42,298 nucleotides of DNA, taken from Nitrospira sp. Lineage in GTDB: Bacteria; UBA10199; SBBF01. Location: NCBI GenBank assembly GCA_005240075.1, contig SBBF01000034.1:1-42298 (forward strand), read 5' to 3'. Of this stretch, positions 26,876 to 35,664 are shown piece after piece; the first letter of the stretch is position 1; each line of letters starts with the position of its first letter. A program made the position numbers and the translations under genes. The notes below the pieces were generated by a model. The model searched no databases. It was not told the DNA's origin and saw only the letters and a list, made by a program, of their open reading frames with translations.

Positions 26876-28051
26876 TTAATTTCCTTCCCAGGCTCTCTCT
26901 AAAAAAGGCAAAAGATCTTCTTTGTTTACTTCACGAGGATTGTAAAAACTGGAACCATCTTCCGGAGCCTTTTCGGCAATGTGTAAAAGTTCGGATTGAG
27001 GAACTCCCGCTTCTTTTAAGCTGATCGGCAAACCACAGATTTTGTTGATTCGTAATCGCAGATTCTTAACTTCTTCAATACAAGCAAGAGCTGTCTTTTC
27101 AGGATTTTCTTTTGATGCAATGCCGATGGCCGATGCGAGAGAAGCGATTTCTGCCTCGCGAACTGTCAGATTGTATTCCATGCCGTACGGGAGAAAAATT
27201 CCGTTGGCCGTTCCATGATGAACGCCAAACAAAGCTCCCACCGTGTGGGCAACCGAATGAACAATTCCCACCATCGCATGATTAAAAGCAATCCCCGCTA
27301 GAGTCGCGGCTGTTAATAGATGACTTCGAGCTTCGATGTTTGTTCCATCACGCAAGGCACTTTCAAGAGAAGAAAAAATTAATCGAATCGCCTGAAAAGC
27401 CAAAGCATCGGAAACCGGTCCCCGTTGCACACTCATCACCGATTCAATCGCGTGGGTCAACGCATCCAGAGCGGTGGCTGCCGTTATTTTGGATGGTAGT
27501 CCCAGAATCAACTCCGGATCGAGCACTGTTAACACCGGAAGAAGATGCGAATCAACAAACGACAGTTTTGATTGACTCATCTCGTCCTTGATCACGATCG
27601 CCTCGGTTACTTCGCTCCCCGTCCCGGCGGTTGTCGGAATGGCAATTAAGGGACAAAGATCCTCTGTGATCGTCTGCGCTCCCGAATAATCTTCCACCAG
27701 ATTTCCCCCCAGGCTGAAAAGAATATTCGCCCCCTTGGCGGTATCCAGAACGCTCCCACCGCCAATGGCAATCAGCCCTTCCGCTCCGCTCATTTTGGCC
27801 GCTTCCGAACAGGCCTCAATGACTTTCACGCCGGAATCGGAAGGGACCTCGTTAAAAATACCTACCACTTCCCTCCCCGATTTCTTGATTCCGCTGATAA
27901 TCGGTCCGATCAAACCAAGTGCGGTTAAAACTTTATCGGTAACAATAAAATATTTTTGAACCGGAATGGCTTCCAGTTCGGCGGAAAAATCTTTGGAGAG
28001 TCCTTCTCCAAAAACAATCTTCGTGGGAACAGAGAACTGAAAAAAATTCAT
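26876..28051 (-). CDS. Iron-containing alcohol dehydrogenase
   Basis: This 391-residue enzyme of the Fe-ADH family (group III) starts MNFFQFSVPTKIVFGEG. It has the NAD-binding GGGSVLDTAKG, the IPTTAGTGSEVT motif and the metal-binding histidines in FNHAMVGIVHSVAHTVGALFGVHHG, all complete. It probably interconverts a short alcohol and aldehyde with NAD(H). It is convergent with trxA and stands alone; the substrate is unknown. Confidence 0.92.
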   Translation of the reverse strand: MNFFQFSVPTKIVFGEGLSKDFSAELEAIPVQKYFIVTDKVLTALGLIGPIISGIKKSGREVVGIFNEVPSDSGVKVIEACSEAAKMSGAEGLIAIGGGSVLDTAKGANILFSLGGNLVEDYSGAQTITEDLCPLIAIPTTAGTGSEVTEAIVIKDEMSQSKLSFVDSHLLPVLTVLDPELILGLPSKITAATALDALTHAIESVMSVQRGPVSDALAFQAIRLIFSSLESALRDGTNIEARSHLLTAATLAGIAFNHAMVGIVHSVAHTVGALFGVHHGTANGIFLPYGMEYNLTVREAEIASLASAIGIASKENPEKTALACIEEVKNLRLRINKICGLPISLKEAGVPQSELLHIAEKAPEDGSSFYNPREVNKEDLLPFLERAWEGN

Positions 28052-28107
28052 GGGGACATTTTAGACCGGACATCCTGATAGGCAAGGAAAAAAGGGGATC
28101 AAACGTT

Positions 28108-28254
28108 ATCGGTCAGTGACGGGTCCTGTCCCTCCTTACCCCCAATCGAGGCTTCGATGTCGACCGTTTCTTGAACTAAAGTTGACTGTTTCTTGGCTCC
28201 ATCTGCAGGCGCTCATTGGGGGGCCCCCAGTCGGGCCACCCATCACTGACCGAT
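28108..28254. mobile_element. MITE-like element with 17-bp terminal inverted repeats
   Basis: The ends ATCGGTCAGTGACGGGT (28108-28124) and ACCCATCACTGACCGAT (28238-28254) are inverted copies with one mismatch. They enclose 113 bp that contain the hairpin GGGGGGCCCCC and no gene. The 147-bp size and non-coding content fit a miniature inverted-repeat element. No clear target-site duplication was seen, and only one copy lies in the window. It occupies the spacer between purF and the alcohol dehydrogenase gene. Confidence 0.5.
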
Positions 28255-28277
28255 TGCGATCCAACTTCCTGATATCA

Positions 28278-29678
28278 TCAGTGGAGCCTGGCGGTTAAGA
28301 GCGTGCCGGTCTCCGAACGGATGGTATGGCGGATTTCATCGGCCCCGACCGGGTAGTTGCCAGTAAAACAGGCATCACAAAACCACTCTCCCGGCTTTTG
28401 TTTTTCAAACCAATAAAGAGATTGGGTTGAAAGATAGGCAAGCGTATCAGCCGTTACATATTTTCGGATCGATTCAACATCCTGTTTGGCTGCGATCAAC
28501 TCCTCTCGCCGCGGTGTGTCAATTCCATAAAAACAGGGCCAGGTGGTAGGAGGCGCTGAAATTCTCAAATGAACTTCCTTGGCTCCTGCATCACGAACAA
28601 TCTTGACAATTTTTCTGCTGGTCGTTCCGCGCACAATCGAATCATCGATCAAAATCACCTTCTTCCCCTCCAGCATTTGCTTGACCGCATTCAGTTTGAC
28701 CCGAACTCCAAAGTGGCGGATCGCCTGTTCCGGTTCAATGAAAGTCCTCCCCACATAATGATTGCGGACAAGGGCCATCTGAAATGGAATTCCCGACTCT
28801 TCCGAATAGCCTATCGCCGCCGGCACGCCAGAATCGGGAACCGGCACAATCATGTCCGCCTGAACCGGCGCCTCCTTGGCCAGCATTTGACCAAACCCCT
28901 TCCGGATTTCATAAACGTTGCGGTTAAAAGCAATGCTATCGGGACGGGCAAAGTAGACATACTCAAAAATGCAATGGGCCCTTTTTTGCGGGCCAAAAGG
29001 TTTGAGACTCTTCATCCCGCTTTTGTCGAAAACCACAATCTCTCCCGGCTCAATCTCCCGAATAAATTTTGCTTCCAGCAGGTCCAACGCGCAGGTTTCC
29101 GAGGCCACAACAAAACTGTCATCTTTTTTGCCCAATACCAGAGGCCTGAATCCATACGGATCGCGGGCGGCAATCAAACGGGATTCGGTCAAAAAAACAA
29201 GAGAATAAGCCCCCTTGATTTGGGGAAGGATTTCAACCAATCGGTCGACTAAATCCCTTTTTTTGGAATCGGCCAGCATATGGAGAATCACTTCCGTATC
29301 AATCGTCGATTGAAAAATCGCTCCATGGGCCTCAAATTCAGCGCGCAGTCTTCCTGCATTCACAATATTTCCGTTGTGGGCGACCGAAAGCGAACCGCGG
29401 GAATAATTGATTGTAAAGGGCTGACAGTTTCTTAAAACCGATTCCCCCGTTGTGGAATATCGGACATGACCAATCGCCATTGACCCGGGGAGGCGGTCTA
29501 ATACCTCTTCCGTAAAAATATCGGCCACCAAACCCATCTGGGTATGAGCTACCAGCTTTTGTCCATTGGCCGTGACAATCCCGGCGCTCTCCTGCCCCCG
29601 GTGCTGAAGGGCATAGAGCCCCAGATAAGCCAATTTAGCCGCTTCCGGATGATTATAAATCCCTACGATCCCACACAT
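28278..29678 (-). CDS. purF: Amidophosphoribosyltransferase
   Basis: This 466-residue enzyme makes phosphoribosylamine from PRPP and glutamine, the first step of purine synthesis. The catalytic Cys is residue 2 (MCGIVGIY), with no propeptide. The PRPP-binding motif [14 protein letters not shown] is present. Cysteines in [17 protein letters not shown] and FCDACF match those that hold the [4Fe-4S] cluster in the Bacillus-type enzyme, suggesting an iron-sulfur form. It is the last gene of the purine cluster, separated from purL by a 78-base repeat-bearing spacer. Confidence 0.97.
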   Translation of the reverse strand: MCGIVGIYNHPEAAKLAYLGLYALQHRGQESAGIVTANGQKLVAHTQMGLVADIFTEEVLDRLPGSMAIGHVRYSTTGESVLRNCQPFTINYSRGSLSVAHNGNIVNAGRLRAEFEAHGAIFQSTIDTEVILHMLADSKKRDLVDRLVEILPQIKGAYSLVFLTESRLIAARDPYGFRPLVLGKKDDSFVVASETCALDLLEAKFIREIEPGEIVVFDKSGMKSLKPFGPQKRAHCIFEYVYFARPDSIAFNRNVYEIRKGFGQMLAKEAPVQADMIVPVPDSGVPAAIGYSEESGIPFQMALVRNHYVGRTFIEPEQAIRHFGVRVKLNAVKQMLEGKKVILIDDSIVRGTTSRKIVKIVRDAGAKEVHLRISAPPTTWPCFYGIDTPRREELIAAKQDVESIRKYVTADTLAYLSTQSLYWFEKQKPGEWFCDACFTGNYPVGADEIRHTIRSETGTLLTARLH

Positions 29679-29700
29679 AATAATGGGGGCTTTACCTCCG

Positions 29701-29757
29701 GCGCCCCCAACCCTCCGTTGGATTCGCTCGGACGGAACAAGTCCGATCCCCGCTTAT
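29701..29757. repeat. Dispersed intergenic repeat B, copy 1
   Basis: This segment fills the purL-purF spacer and has the core GGATTCGCTCG-x-x-CGGAA-x-x-A-x-TCCGA, which is an imperfect hairpin. It is similar to 33298-33354. Confidence 0.6.
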
Positions 29758-31970
29758 TAACAATTGAAGACTCCCCCTGCAAACCCTTTCTCCCATAAGC
29801 GCTTTAGTTCCTTTGCTGACAAATCAATCCACGGGGTTTCATTTTTTCTACCAATCACGATTCTCTCTTTTACAACATGCCCGATCACTTGACAAGGGAC
29901 CCCCTGTTTTTGAGCGAGCGAAACGACTCTCGCTTTCAATTGGGGATCGATGGAACCGATCACCCGACTCTGCCCCTCTCCAAACAAAAGATGATCGGGA
30001 GCAAGTGAATCAGTCAAAGTCACTTCAACCCCAAAAGTCTTTGGCCCAAAGCAACTCTCAAGAAGATTAACCGCCAATCCCCCTTCGCTCAAATCATGGA
30101 GAGAGTTTGCCAGTTTATGGCTCGTTATTTCTCCCAACAGATTCATCAGTCTTTTTTCTTTCTCAAAATCAAGTCGCGGAGGAATTCCCTTAACCATTTC
30201 ATAAATTATTTTAAGATAGGCCGATCCCCCAATTTCAGCGGTATGCTCTCCAAACAACAAAATCAGATCCCCCTCATTTTTGAAAAAAGAATCACAGCGA
30301 TGATCCATCTCTTCCAAAAGCCCCACCATCCCGATGATGGGAGTGGGGTAAATGGAAACACCGTTTGTTTCGTTATAAAAACTGACATTCCCTGAAACAA
30401 CCGGAATGGAAAATTCCAGACAGGCTCTTCTCATCCCCTCAAGGCTCTGCTCAAACTGCCACATGATTTCCGGATTTTCAGGATTTCCAAAATTGAGGCA
30501 ATCGGTCAGAGCCAAAGGACGGGCACCGCTCACCGCTAGATTACGCGCACTTTCAGCAACCGCAATGATCGTTCCCATGACGGGATCAAGATAACAGTAA
30601 CGGCTGTTGCAGTTGGTGGTCAGCGCGATCCCTTTTTTCATACCATGGAGTGAGATGACCGCCGAATCAGAGCCGGGAAGAATCGAACTTTGGGTCATCA
30701 CCTGATGATCGTATTGAGAATAGATCCATTTTTTTGAAGCTATTTCAGGATGTTTAATAATTGTTTTTAAAGTATCACTTAAATTAGGAGGACAGGGGAT
30801 GTTTGTGAGATCGAGAATCTGGTTTGAAACAAAATCTTTTGGCTTTATGCGAGGACGATCGTAAATCGGCGCCTGACCGGCCAGCGGTTTTACAGGAAGC
30901 CGGGCCACCTCTTCCCCATGAAACCGGGCTCTCCAAAATCCGTCATCGGTCACCTGTCCAATCTCCGCGCAATCGAGATCCCATTTTTTCAACACCTCCC
31001 TGATTTTCTCTTCCCCCCCCTTTTTGGCCACCAAGAGCATTCTTTCCTGCGATTCCGACAACAGAATTTCATAAGGGGTCATCCCCTCTTCCCGGACCGG
31101 AATGCGATCCAACTCCAGAAGAAGACCGTTGCCCGCTCGTGCCGCCATTTCCACAGAAGAACTGGTCAGCCCCGCCGCTCCCATATCCTGAATTCCCAAA
31201 ATAACATCGTTCTCCATCAATTCCAGACAGGCCTCCAGAAGAAGTTTTTCGGTAAAAGGATCCCCCACCTGAACGGTTGGTTTTTTGGATTCGGCATTCT
31301 CGTCAAACGAATCAGAAGCCATGGTGGCTCCATGAATTCCGTCGCGTCCGGTTTTGGAACCGATATAGAAAACAGGATTTCCCGGTCCTTTGGCTATCCC
31401 CTTGAAAATTTTTTCATGACGAACAAGCCCTGCCGTCATGGCATTCACCAGAATGTTGCCGTTGTAACATTCATCAAAATAAACTTCTCCCCCGACTGTA
31501 GGAACACCCACGCAATTGCCGTAGTGGGCAATTCCCGCTACAACTCCGTTAACAAGAAAAGGGGTTTTGGGATTTTTGGGAGATCCAAAGCGGAGAGAAT
31601 CGAGAATGGCAAACGGGCGGGCTCCCATGGTGAAAACATCGCGCAAAATCCCCCCGACTCCGGTTGCGGCACCGTTCATCGGTTCAATAAAAGAAGGGTG
31701 ATTGTGCGATTCCATCTTGAACGCCACTCCCCAACCATCGCCAATATCGACGATTCCGGCATTTTCCCCCGGCCCCTGAATCACCTGCGGGCCGGTAGTA
31801 GGAAGGTTTTTCAAGAATTTCCGGGAGCTCTTGTAACTGCAATGTTCCGACCACATGACGGAAAAAACCCCCAATTCCACTAAATTCGGTTCGCGCCCCA
31901 GGATTTGAAGAATCTTTTGGTATTCCTCTTCGTTCAGGTTGTGTTGTTTGAGAATTTCAGAAGTGATCAT
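29757..31970 (-). CDS. purL: Phosphoribosylformylglycinamidine synthase, subunit PurL
   Basis: This 737-residue protein is the small (three-subunit) form of FGAM synthase and uses ammonia delivered by PurQ, with PurS as bridge. The ATP/substrate segments [26 protein letters not shown] and [13 protein letters not shown] are visible near the N-terminus, and two AIRS-type domains follow. It lies after the hicAB module in the purine cluster, 26 bases after hicB. Confidence 0.97.
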   Translation of the reverse strand: MITSEILKQHNLNEEEYQKILQILGREPNLVELGVFSVMWSEHCSYKSSRKFLKNLPTTGPQVIQGPGENAGIVDIGDGWGVAFKMESHNHPSFIEPMNGAATGVGGILRDVFTMGARPFAILDSLRFGSPKNPKTPFLVNGVVAGIAHYGNCVGVPTVGGEVYFDECYNGNILVNAMTAGLVRHEKIFKGIAKGPGNPVFYIGSKTGRDGIHGATMASDSFDENAESKKPTVQVGDPFTEKLLLEACLELMENDVILGIQDMGAAGLTSSSVEMAARAGNGLLLELDRIPVREEGMTPYEILLSESQERMLLVAKKGGEEKIREVLKKWDLDCAEIGQVTDDGFWRARFHGEEVARLPVKPLAGQAPIYDRPRIKPKDFVSNQILDLTNIPCPPNLSDTLKTIIKHPEIASKKWIYSQYDHQVMTQSSILPGSDSAVISLHGMKKGIALTTNCNSRYCYLDPVMGTIIAVAESARNLAVSGARPLALTDCLNFGNPENPEIMWQFEQSLEGMRRACLEFSIPVVSGNVSFYNETNGVSIYPTPIIGMVGLLEEMDHRCDSFFKNEGDLILLFGEHTAEIGGSAYLKIIYEMVKGIPPRLDFEKEKRLMNLLGEITSHKLANSLHDLSEGGLAVNLLESCFGPKTFGVEVTLTDSLAPDHLLFGEGQSRVIGSIDPQLKARVVSLAQKQGVPCQVIGHVVKERIVIGRKNETPWIDLSAKELKRLWEKGFAGGVFNC

Positions 31971-31996
31971 GCTGTTTAAGGCCCTTTGAGCGTATA

Positions 31997-32329
31997 TTAC
32001 GATACCCCCAACTTGGCACTAGCCAAGCGGTTGAGGCTGACCCCATGTTCAGAAGCCTGGATGGCTAGTTTACGATGAACATCGGGAGGAACACGAACCA
32101 CAAACTTTCCGCTGAAATGCTTCTGAGAGAGGGGTTCTGGAATCTCTTCGCCGCTTTTCTTCATATCCTTGACTACCTGGGAAACAACTCTGCGAATCCC
32201 TTGAAGCGCCAATTCGGGAGTTGTGGAGAGCCAGCTGAGACTGGGAAATTCAACACAAAGCCCCACATATTCTTTGTCTTCATCAGACCAGGTCACACGG
32301 TACGTATAATGATCATTTTTTAAGGGCAT
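31997..32329 (-). CDS. hicB: HicB-family antitoxin
   Basis: This is a 110-residue protein from the ATG at 32329 (preceded by AAAGGAG). The N-terminal part is the HicB partial RNase-H-like fold ([28 protein letters not shown] and ALQGIRRVV). The C-terminal part is a ribbon-helix-helix-like segment ([27 protein letters not shown]). It would neutralise HicA and repress the pair. The upstream in-frame TTG at 32350 is a less likely start. It overlaps hicA's end and is embedded in the purine cluster. Confidence 0.85.
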   Translation of the reverse strand: MPLKNDHYTYRVTWSDEDKEYVGLCVEFPSLSWLSTTPELALQGIRRVVSQVVKDMKKSGEEIPEPLSQKHFSGKFVVRVPPDVHRKLAIQASEHGVSLNRLASAKLGVS

Positions 32330-32573
32330 CTTCCATCTCCTTTTTTTCAATAGCCGTTAAAACCTGTTTAACTTGATAAACCTTGGCATGGCCCCTGTCA
32401 TCCTGGATGTTGACACGGGGATCTCCGGACCAAGGGGTTTTATAGACCCTGTGACTGGTCCCCTGTTGCCGGGGAACGCCAAAATAAAAATCACAAACTC
32501 TGCACAAATCCAAAAAACGGACATTTTTGGGATTTTTTTTCATCCCCTCTACCATGTCACCAATTCGGGCCAT
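32313..32573 (-). CDS. hicA: HicA-family toxin
   Basis: This 86-residue protein has the HicA-like dsRBD core with the catalytic His region: RQQGTSHRVYKTPW, then RVNIQDDRGHAKVYQVKQVL. HicA toxins are mRNA-cleaving; the conserved histidine in GTSHRVY would be the active residue. It overlaps hicB by 17 bases, the standard toxin-before-antitoxin order of hicAB. It begins 29 bases after purQ. Confidence 0.8.
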   Translation of the reverse strand: MARIGDMVEGMKKNPKNVRFLDLCRVCDFYFGVPRQQGTSHRVYKTPWSGDPRVNIQDDRGHAKVYQVKQVLTAIEKKEMEDALKK

Positions 32574-32602
32574 TTAATATAGTATCATTATTGATATTAT
32601 AG

Positions 32603-33271
32603 TCAAGAGTGGAGCAACGACTCAAAGATTACCCTTCCATCTGTTCCCCCCAAAAGAGGATCACAAACTCTCTCCGGATGGGGCATCATCCCCAATACCC
32701 GACCATTTTCACTGCAGATGCCAGCAATGTTTTCCAATGATCCATTGGGATTGTCTTCATATTGAAAAACGATTTGATTGTTGTCCTGAAGGCTTTGAAG
32801 ACCAATGGGATCAATAAAATAATTTCCCTCTCCATGGGCGATCGGCATCTGGAGGGTTGTGGCACGATACGCCCCCACGTTGTGTGTGTACGGAATCTGA
32901 GGATTGACCACCTTTAATCTCACCGTATCACAAATAAATCTGAGATTTTTGTTCCGCATCAAAGCGCCTGGCAACAATCCCGTTTCGGTCAAAATCTGGA
33001 ATCCATTGCAAATCCCCAGAACATATCCCCCTTTTTTTGCAAAAGATAAAACCGCATTCATGATCGGCGAGAATTTGGCAATGGCGCCGCAACGGAGATA
33101 ATCCCCATAAGAAAAACCTCCGGGAAGAATAACGACATCCGTATCGCCCAAAAAGGTCTCCTTGTGCCAGACCATCCGGGTTTGAGCTAAAGGAAATGAT
33201 TGGAGGGCAAAGCGGCAGTCTTGATCACAATTGGAACCGGGGAAAACAATAATACTAAATTTCAAACTCAT
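32603..33271 (-). CDS. purQ: Phosphoribosylformylglycinamidine synthase, glutaminase subunit
   Basis: This 222-residue class I amidotransferase supplies ammonia to PurL. It has the N-terminal VFPGSNCDQD, the nucleophile motif LGICNGFQILTE with Cys near residue 90, and the catalytic HPE near the end (MMPHPERV). The 90-base spacer upstream to purS carries repeat B; hicA follows downstream. Confidence 0.97.
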   Translation of the reverse strand: MSLKFSIIVFPGSNCDQDCRFALQSFPLAQTRMVWHKETFLGDTDVVILPGGFSYGDYLRCGAIAKFSPIMNAVLSFAKKGGYVLGICNGFQILTETGLLPGALMRNKNLRFICDTVRLKVVNPQIPYTHNVGAYRATTLQMPIAHGEGNYFIDPIGLQSLQDNNQIVFQYEDNPNGSLENIAGICSENGRVLGMMPHPERVCDPLLGGTDGRVIFESLLHS

Positions 33272-33297
33272 GACTCATCATATCGGGGGATGGCCGC

Positions 33298-33354
33298 AGC
33301 CCCCCCGAACCCCCAGCGGATTCGCTCGCGCGGAATGAATCCGACGCTCGCTAC
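33298..33354. repeat. Dispersed intergenic repeat B, copy 2
   Basis: This segment lies in the purS-purQ spacer, with core CGGATTCGCTCGCGCGG-AATGAATCCG, in which GGATTC and GAATCC form an inverted repeat. It is a counterpart of the copy in the purL-purF spacer. Confidence 0.6.
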
Positions 33355-33361
33355 TCTCGGA

Positions 33362-33607
33362 TTATTCATTTTTCATATCAAAATCATAGTCTTCAATGAC
33401 AAGATTCGCCAGGAGCTTTTCACACATTTCTTTCAGTTTATTGCCGGCTTGATTTTTGTCGATTTCACCCAGTTCCATTTCAAAAAATTTTCCCTGTCTC
33501 ACATCCTTTGCAAAATCATAACCGAGCAGATGAAGAGCGTTCTCAATCGCCTTCCCCTGTGGATCCAGAACCCCTTTTTTTAAAGTCACATAAATACGCG
33601 CTTTCAT
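33362..33607 (-). CDS. purS: Phosphoribosylformylglycinamidine synthase, subunit PurS
   Basis: This 81-residue protein has the PurS layout (KARIYVTLKKGVLDPQG, AIENALHLLGY, GKFFEMEL). It is the small subunit linking PurL and PurQ in the three-subunit FGAM synthase. It overlaps the purC stop in an ATGA tetramer. Confidence 0.95.
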   Translation of the reverse strand: MKARIYVTLKKGVLDPQGKAIENALHLLGYDFAKDVRQGKFFEMELGEIDKNQAGNKLKEMCEKLLANLVIEDYDFDMKNE

Positions 33608-34311
33608 GAGTTCAAGACCTTTTCATAAACGATCTTGTACGCTTCTTCGACCCCCCCCAGATCTCTCCGAAAACGGTCCTTGTCCAGTTTTTCACCCGTC
33701 TTCTTGTCCCAAAGACGGCATCCATCCGGCGTAATTTCATCAGCCAGCAAAAGATCCCCCTTGAATCGTCCGAACTCCAGCTTGAAATCGATCAGGCGAA
33801 TCCCCAGAGAATCAAAAAAACCGACCAGAAAATCATTTACCCGCAAGGAATAGTTCTTGATGTTGATGAGCTCCTGATCGGTGCACCATCCAAAGACCAG
33901 CAGGTGATCTTCGTTGCACTGGGGGTCATGCAGAGAATCATCTTTATAGCAAAATTCCAGAATGGTTCGTTTAAGGGGGGTTCCCTCTTCCATTCCATAC
34001 CGTTTGGCCAAACTCCCCGCCACCACGTTTCGAACGAGCACTTCCACCGGAAGCATTTGCAATTTCTTGACCCCCATTTCCCTGTCGGAGAGCTTTTCAA
34101 CAAAATGATTGGGGATCCGGTTTTGGGACAAAAGTTGGAAAATTTTTGAGGAGATCGCATTGTTCATGATTCCCTTATCAACAATGGTCCCCTTTTTTGT
34201 GTTGTCAAACGCCGTGGCATCGTCTTTATAGTAAAGAATCAAATGATCCGGGTCGTCAGTTGAATAGATGATTTTGGCTTTCCCCTCATAAATTTTTTCT
34301 TTTTTCTGCAT
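33604..34311 (-). CDS. purC: SAICAR synthase
   Basis: This 235-residue enzyme joins aspartate to CAIR with ATP. It shows IYEGKAKIIYSTDD at the N-terminus, the conserved LPVEVLVRNVVAGS segment, IDFKLEFGRFKGDLLLADEITPDGCRLWD, and the usual length. It begins 11 bases after purB and overlaps purS, in line with a single operon. Confidence 0.97.
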   Translation of the reverse strand: MQKKEKIYEGKAKIIYSTDDPDHLILYYKDDATAFDNTKKGTIVDKGIMNNAISSKIFQLLSQNRIPNHFVEKLSDREMGVKKLQMLPVEVLVRNVVAGSLAKRYGMEEGTPLKRTILEFCYKDDSLHDPQCNEDHLLVFGWCTDQELINIKNYSLRVNDFLVGFFDSLGIRLIDFKLEFGRFKGDLLLADEITPDGCRLWDKKTGEKLDKDRFRRDLGGVEEAYKIVYEKVLNS

Positions 34312-34322
34312 TTTTCATCCTC

Positions 34323-35615
34323 TCAGTTAAAAACCCTGTTAAAGATAGCATCCACATGCTTAAAATAATCCCCGATCGTAAACAGCGGTTCCAGTTCTTT
34401 GGCGCTCAAATGCCTGGTAATCTGGGAATCTTTTTTCAAGGTTTCCAGAAAATCAACTCCTTCCTCCCAAACTTTCATGGCACTTCGCTGGACCATTTTG
34501 TAGGCATCCTCCCGGGCAACCCCTTTTTCAGTTAGGGCAAGCAAAATGCGCTGAGAGAAAAAAAGCCCCCTCATTTTTTCCAGATTGGCCTGCATCTGAT
34601 CAGGATGGACAACCAGGGACTCAATAATGCGTAACATTCTTTGGAGCATGAAATCGAGAAGAATCGTGGCATCCGGACCGATAACCCGCTCGGCGGAGCT
34701 GTGTGAAATGTCCCGCTCGTGCCACAGAGGGGTATTCTCCATCGCTGTCAACGCATGCCCCCGCAAAAGACGGGCCAGACCGCACAAGTTTTCGCTCAAG
34801 ACCGGATTCTTTTTGTGGGGCATGGCGGAGGAGCCCTTTTGCCCCTCGGAGAAAAATTCCTCCACCTCCAGGACTTCGGTTCTTTGAAGATGCCGTATTT
34901 CAGTCGCCATTTTTTCCAGAGTCGCTCCTATCAAAGAAAGAGTGGTAAAAAAATGGGCATGACGATCCCGGCTGATAATCTGTGTGGAAATCGGATCCAC
35001 TTTGAGTTTCAATTTTTGACAAACATACGCCTCCACTTCAGGAGGAACCAGGGCAAAGGTGCCCACCGCCCCGGAAATTTTTCCGACAGCGATCTGTTCG
35101 ACCGCCTCACAAAGACGCTTCCTGTTTCTCTTCATTTCTTCATACCACGAAGCCAGTTTGAGCCCAAAGGTGATTGGTTCGGCATGAATGCCATGCGTTC
35201 GTCCGATCTGCATGGTGTCCTTGAATTCATGAGCCCGCAATTTCAAGACCGACAGAAGACGATCAATGTCTTTCAACAAAATTTCAGAAGCTTGGGATAG
35301 CTGGACCGCAAAAGAGGTGTCGAGCACATCCGACGAGGTCATTCCCTTGTGCAAATAGCGGGCTTCCCCTCCCACAAATTCGGCAACGGAAGTGAGAAAG
35401 GCTATCACATCATGTTTGAGTTCTTTTTCGAGAAGATCGATCCGATCCTTGTTGAACTTGGCTCTCCCGCGGATGGTTCTCACCACTTCAGGAGGGACCT
35501 GACCCAGTTTGGACCAGGCTTCCAGGGCCAAAAGTTCAATGTCCAGCCAGATTTTAAACCTGTTTTCCGCTTCCCAAATTCGGGTCATTTCAGGCAGGCT
35601 ATACCGTGGAATCAT
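34323..35615 (-). CDS. purB: Adenylosuccinate lyase
   Basis: This 430-residue enzyme of the fumarase/aspartase superfamily splits SAICAR and adenylosuccinate. The signature GSSAMPHKKNP is visible at about 264-274, with IGRTHGIHAEPITFG and TSSDVLDT upstream. It is the first gene of the purine cluster, preceded by only 49 bases to the lamin-tail gene's end. No purine riboswitch is seen there. Confidence 0.96.
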   Translation of the reverse strand: MIPRYSLPEMTRIWEAENRFKIWLDIELLALEAWSKLGQVPPEVVRTIRGRAKFNKDRIDLLEKELKHDVIAFLTSVAEFVGGEARYLHKGMTSSDVLDTSFAVQLSQASEILLKDIDRLLSVLKLRAHEFKDTMQIGRTHGIHAEPITFGLKLASWYEEMKRNRKRLCEAVEQIAVGKISGAVGTFALVPPEVEAYVCQKLKLKVDPISTQIISRDRHAHFFTTLSLIGATLEKMATEIRHLQRTEVLEVEEFFSEGQKGSSAMPHKKNPVLSENLCGLARLLRGHALTAMENTPLWHERDISHSSAERVIGPDATILLDFMLQRMLRIIESLVVHPDQMQANLEKMRGLFFSQRILLALTEKGVAREDAYKMVQRSAMKVWEEGVDFLETLKKDSQITRHLSAKELEPLFTIGDYFKHVDAIFNRVFN

Positions 35616-35664
35616 GCAAGATTCCTATATCTTGGCTCTTTTTTTTGTGCAAGATGAAAGAATT

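Noticed and set aside
35616-35664. Purine riboswitch before purB
   Set aside because: The gap is only 49 bases and contains no aptamer-like pairing.
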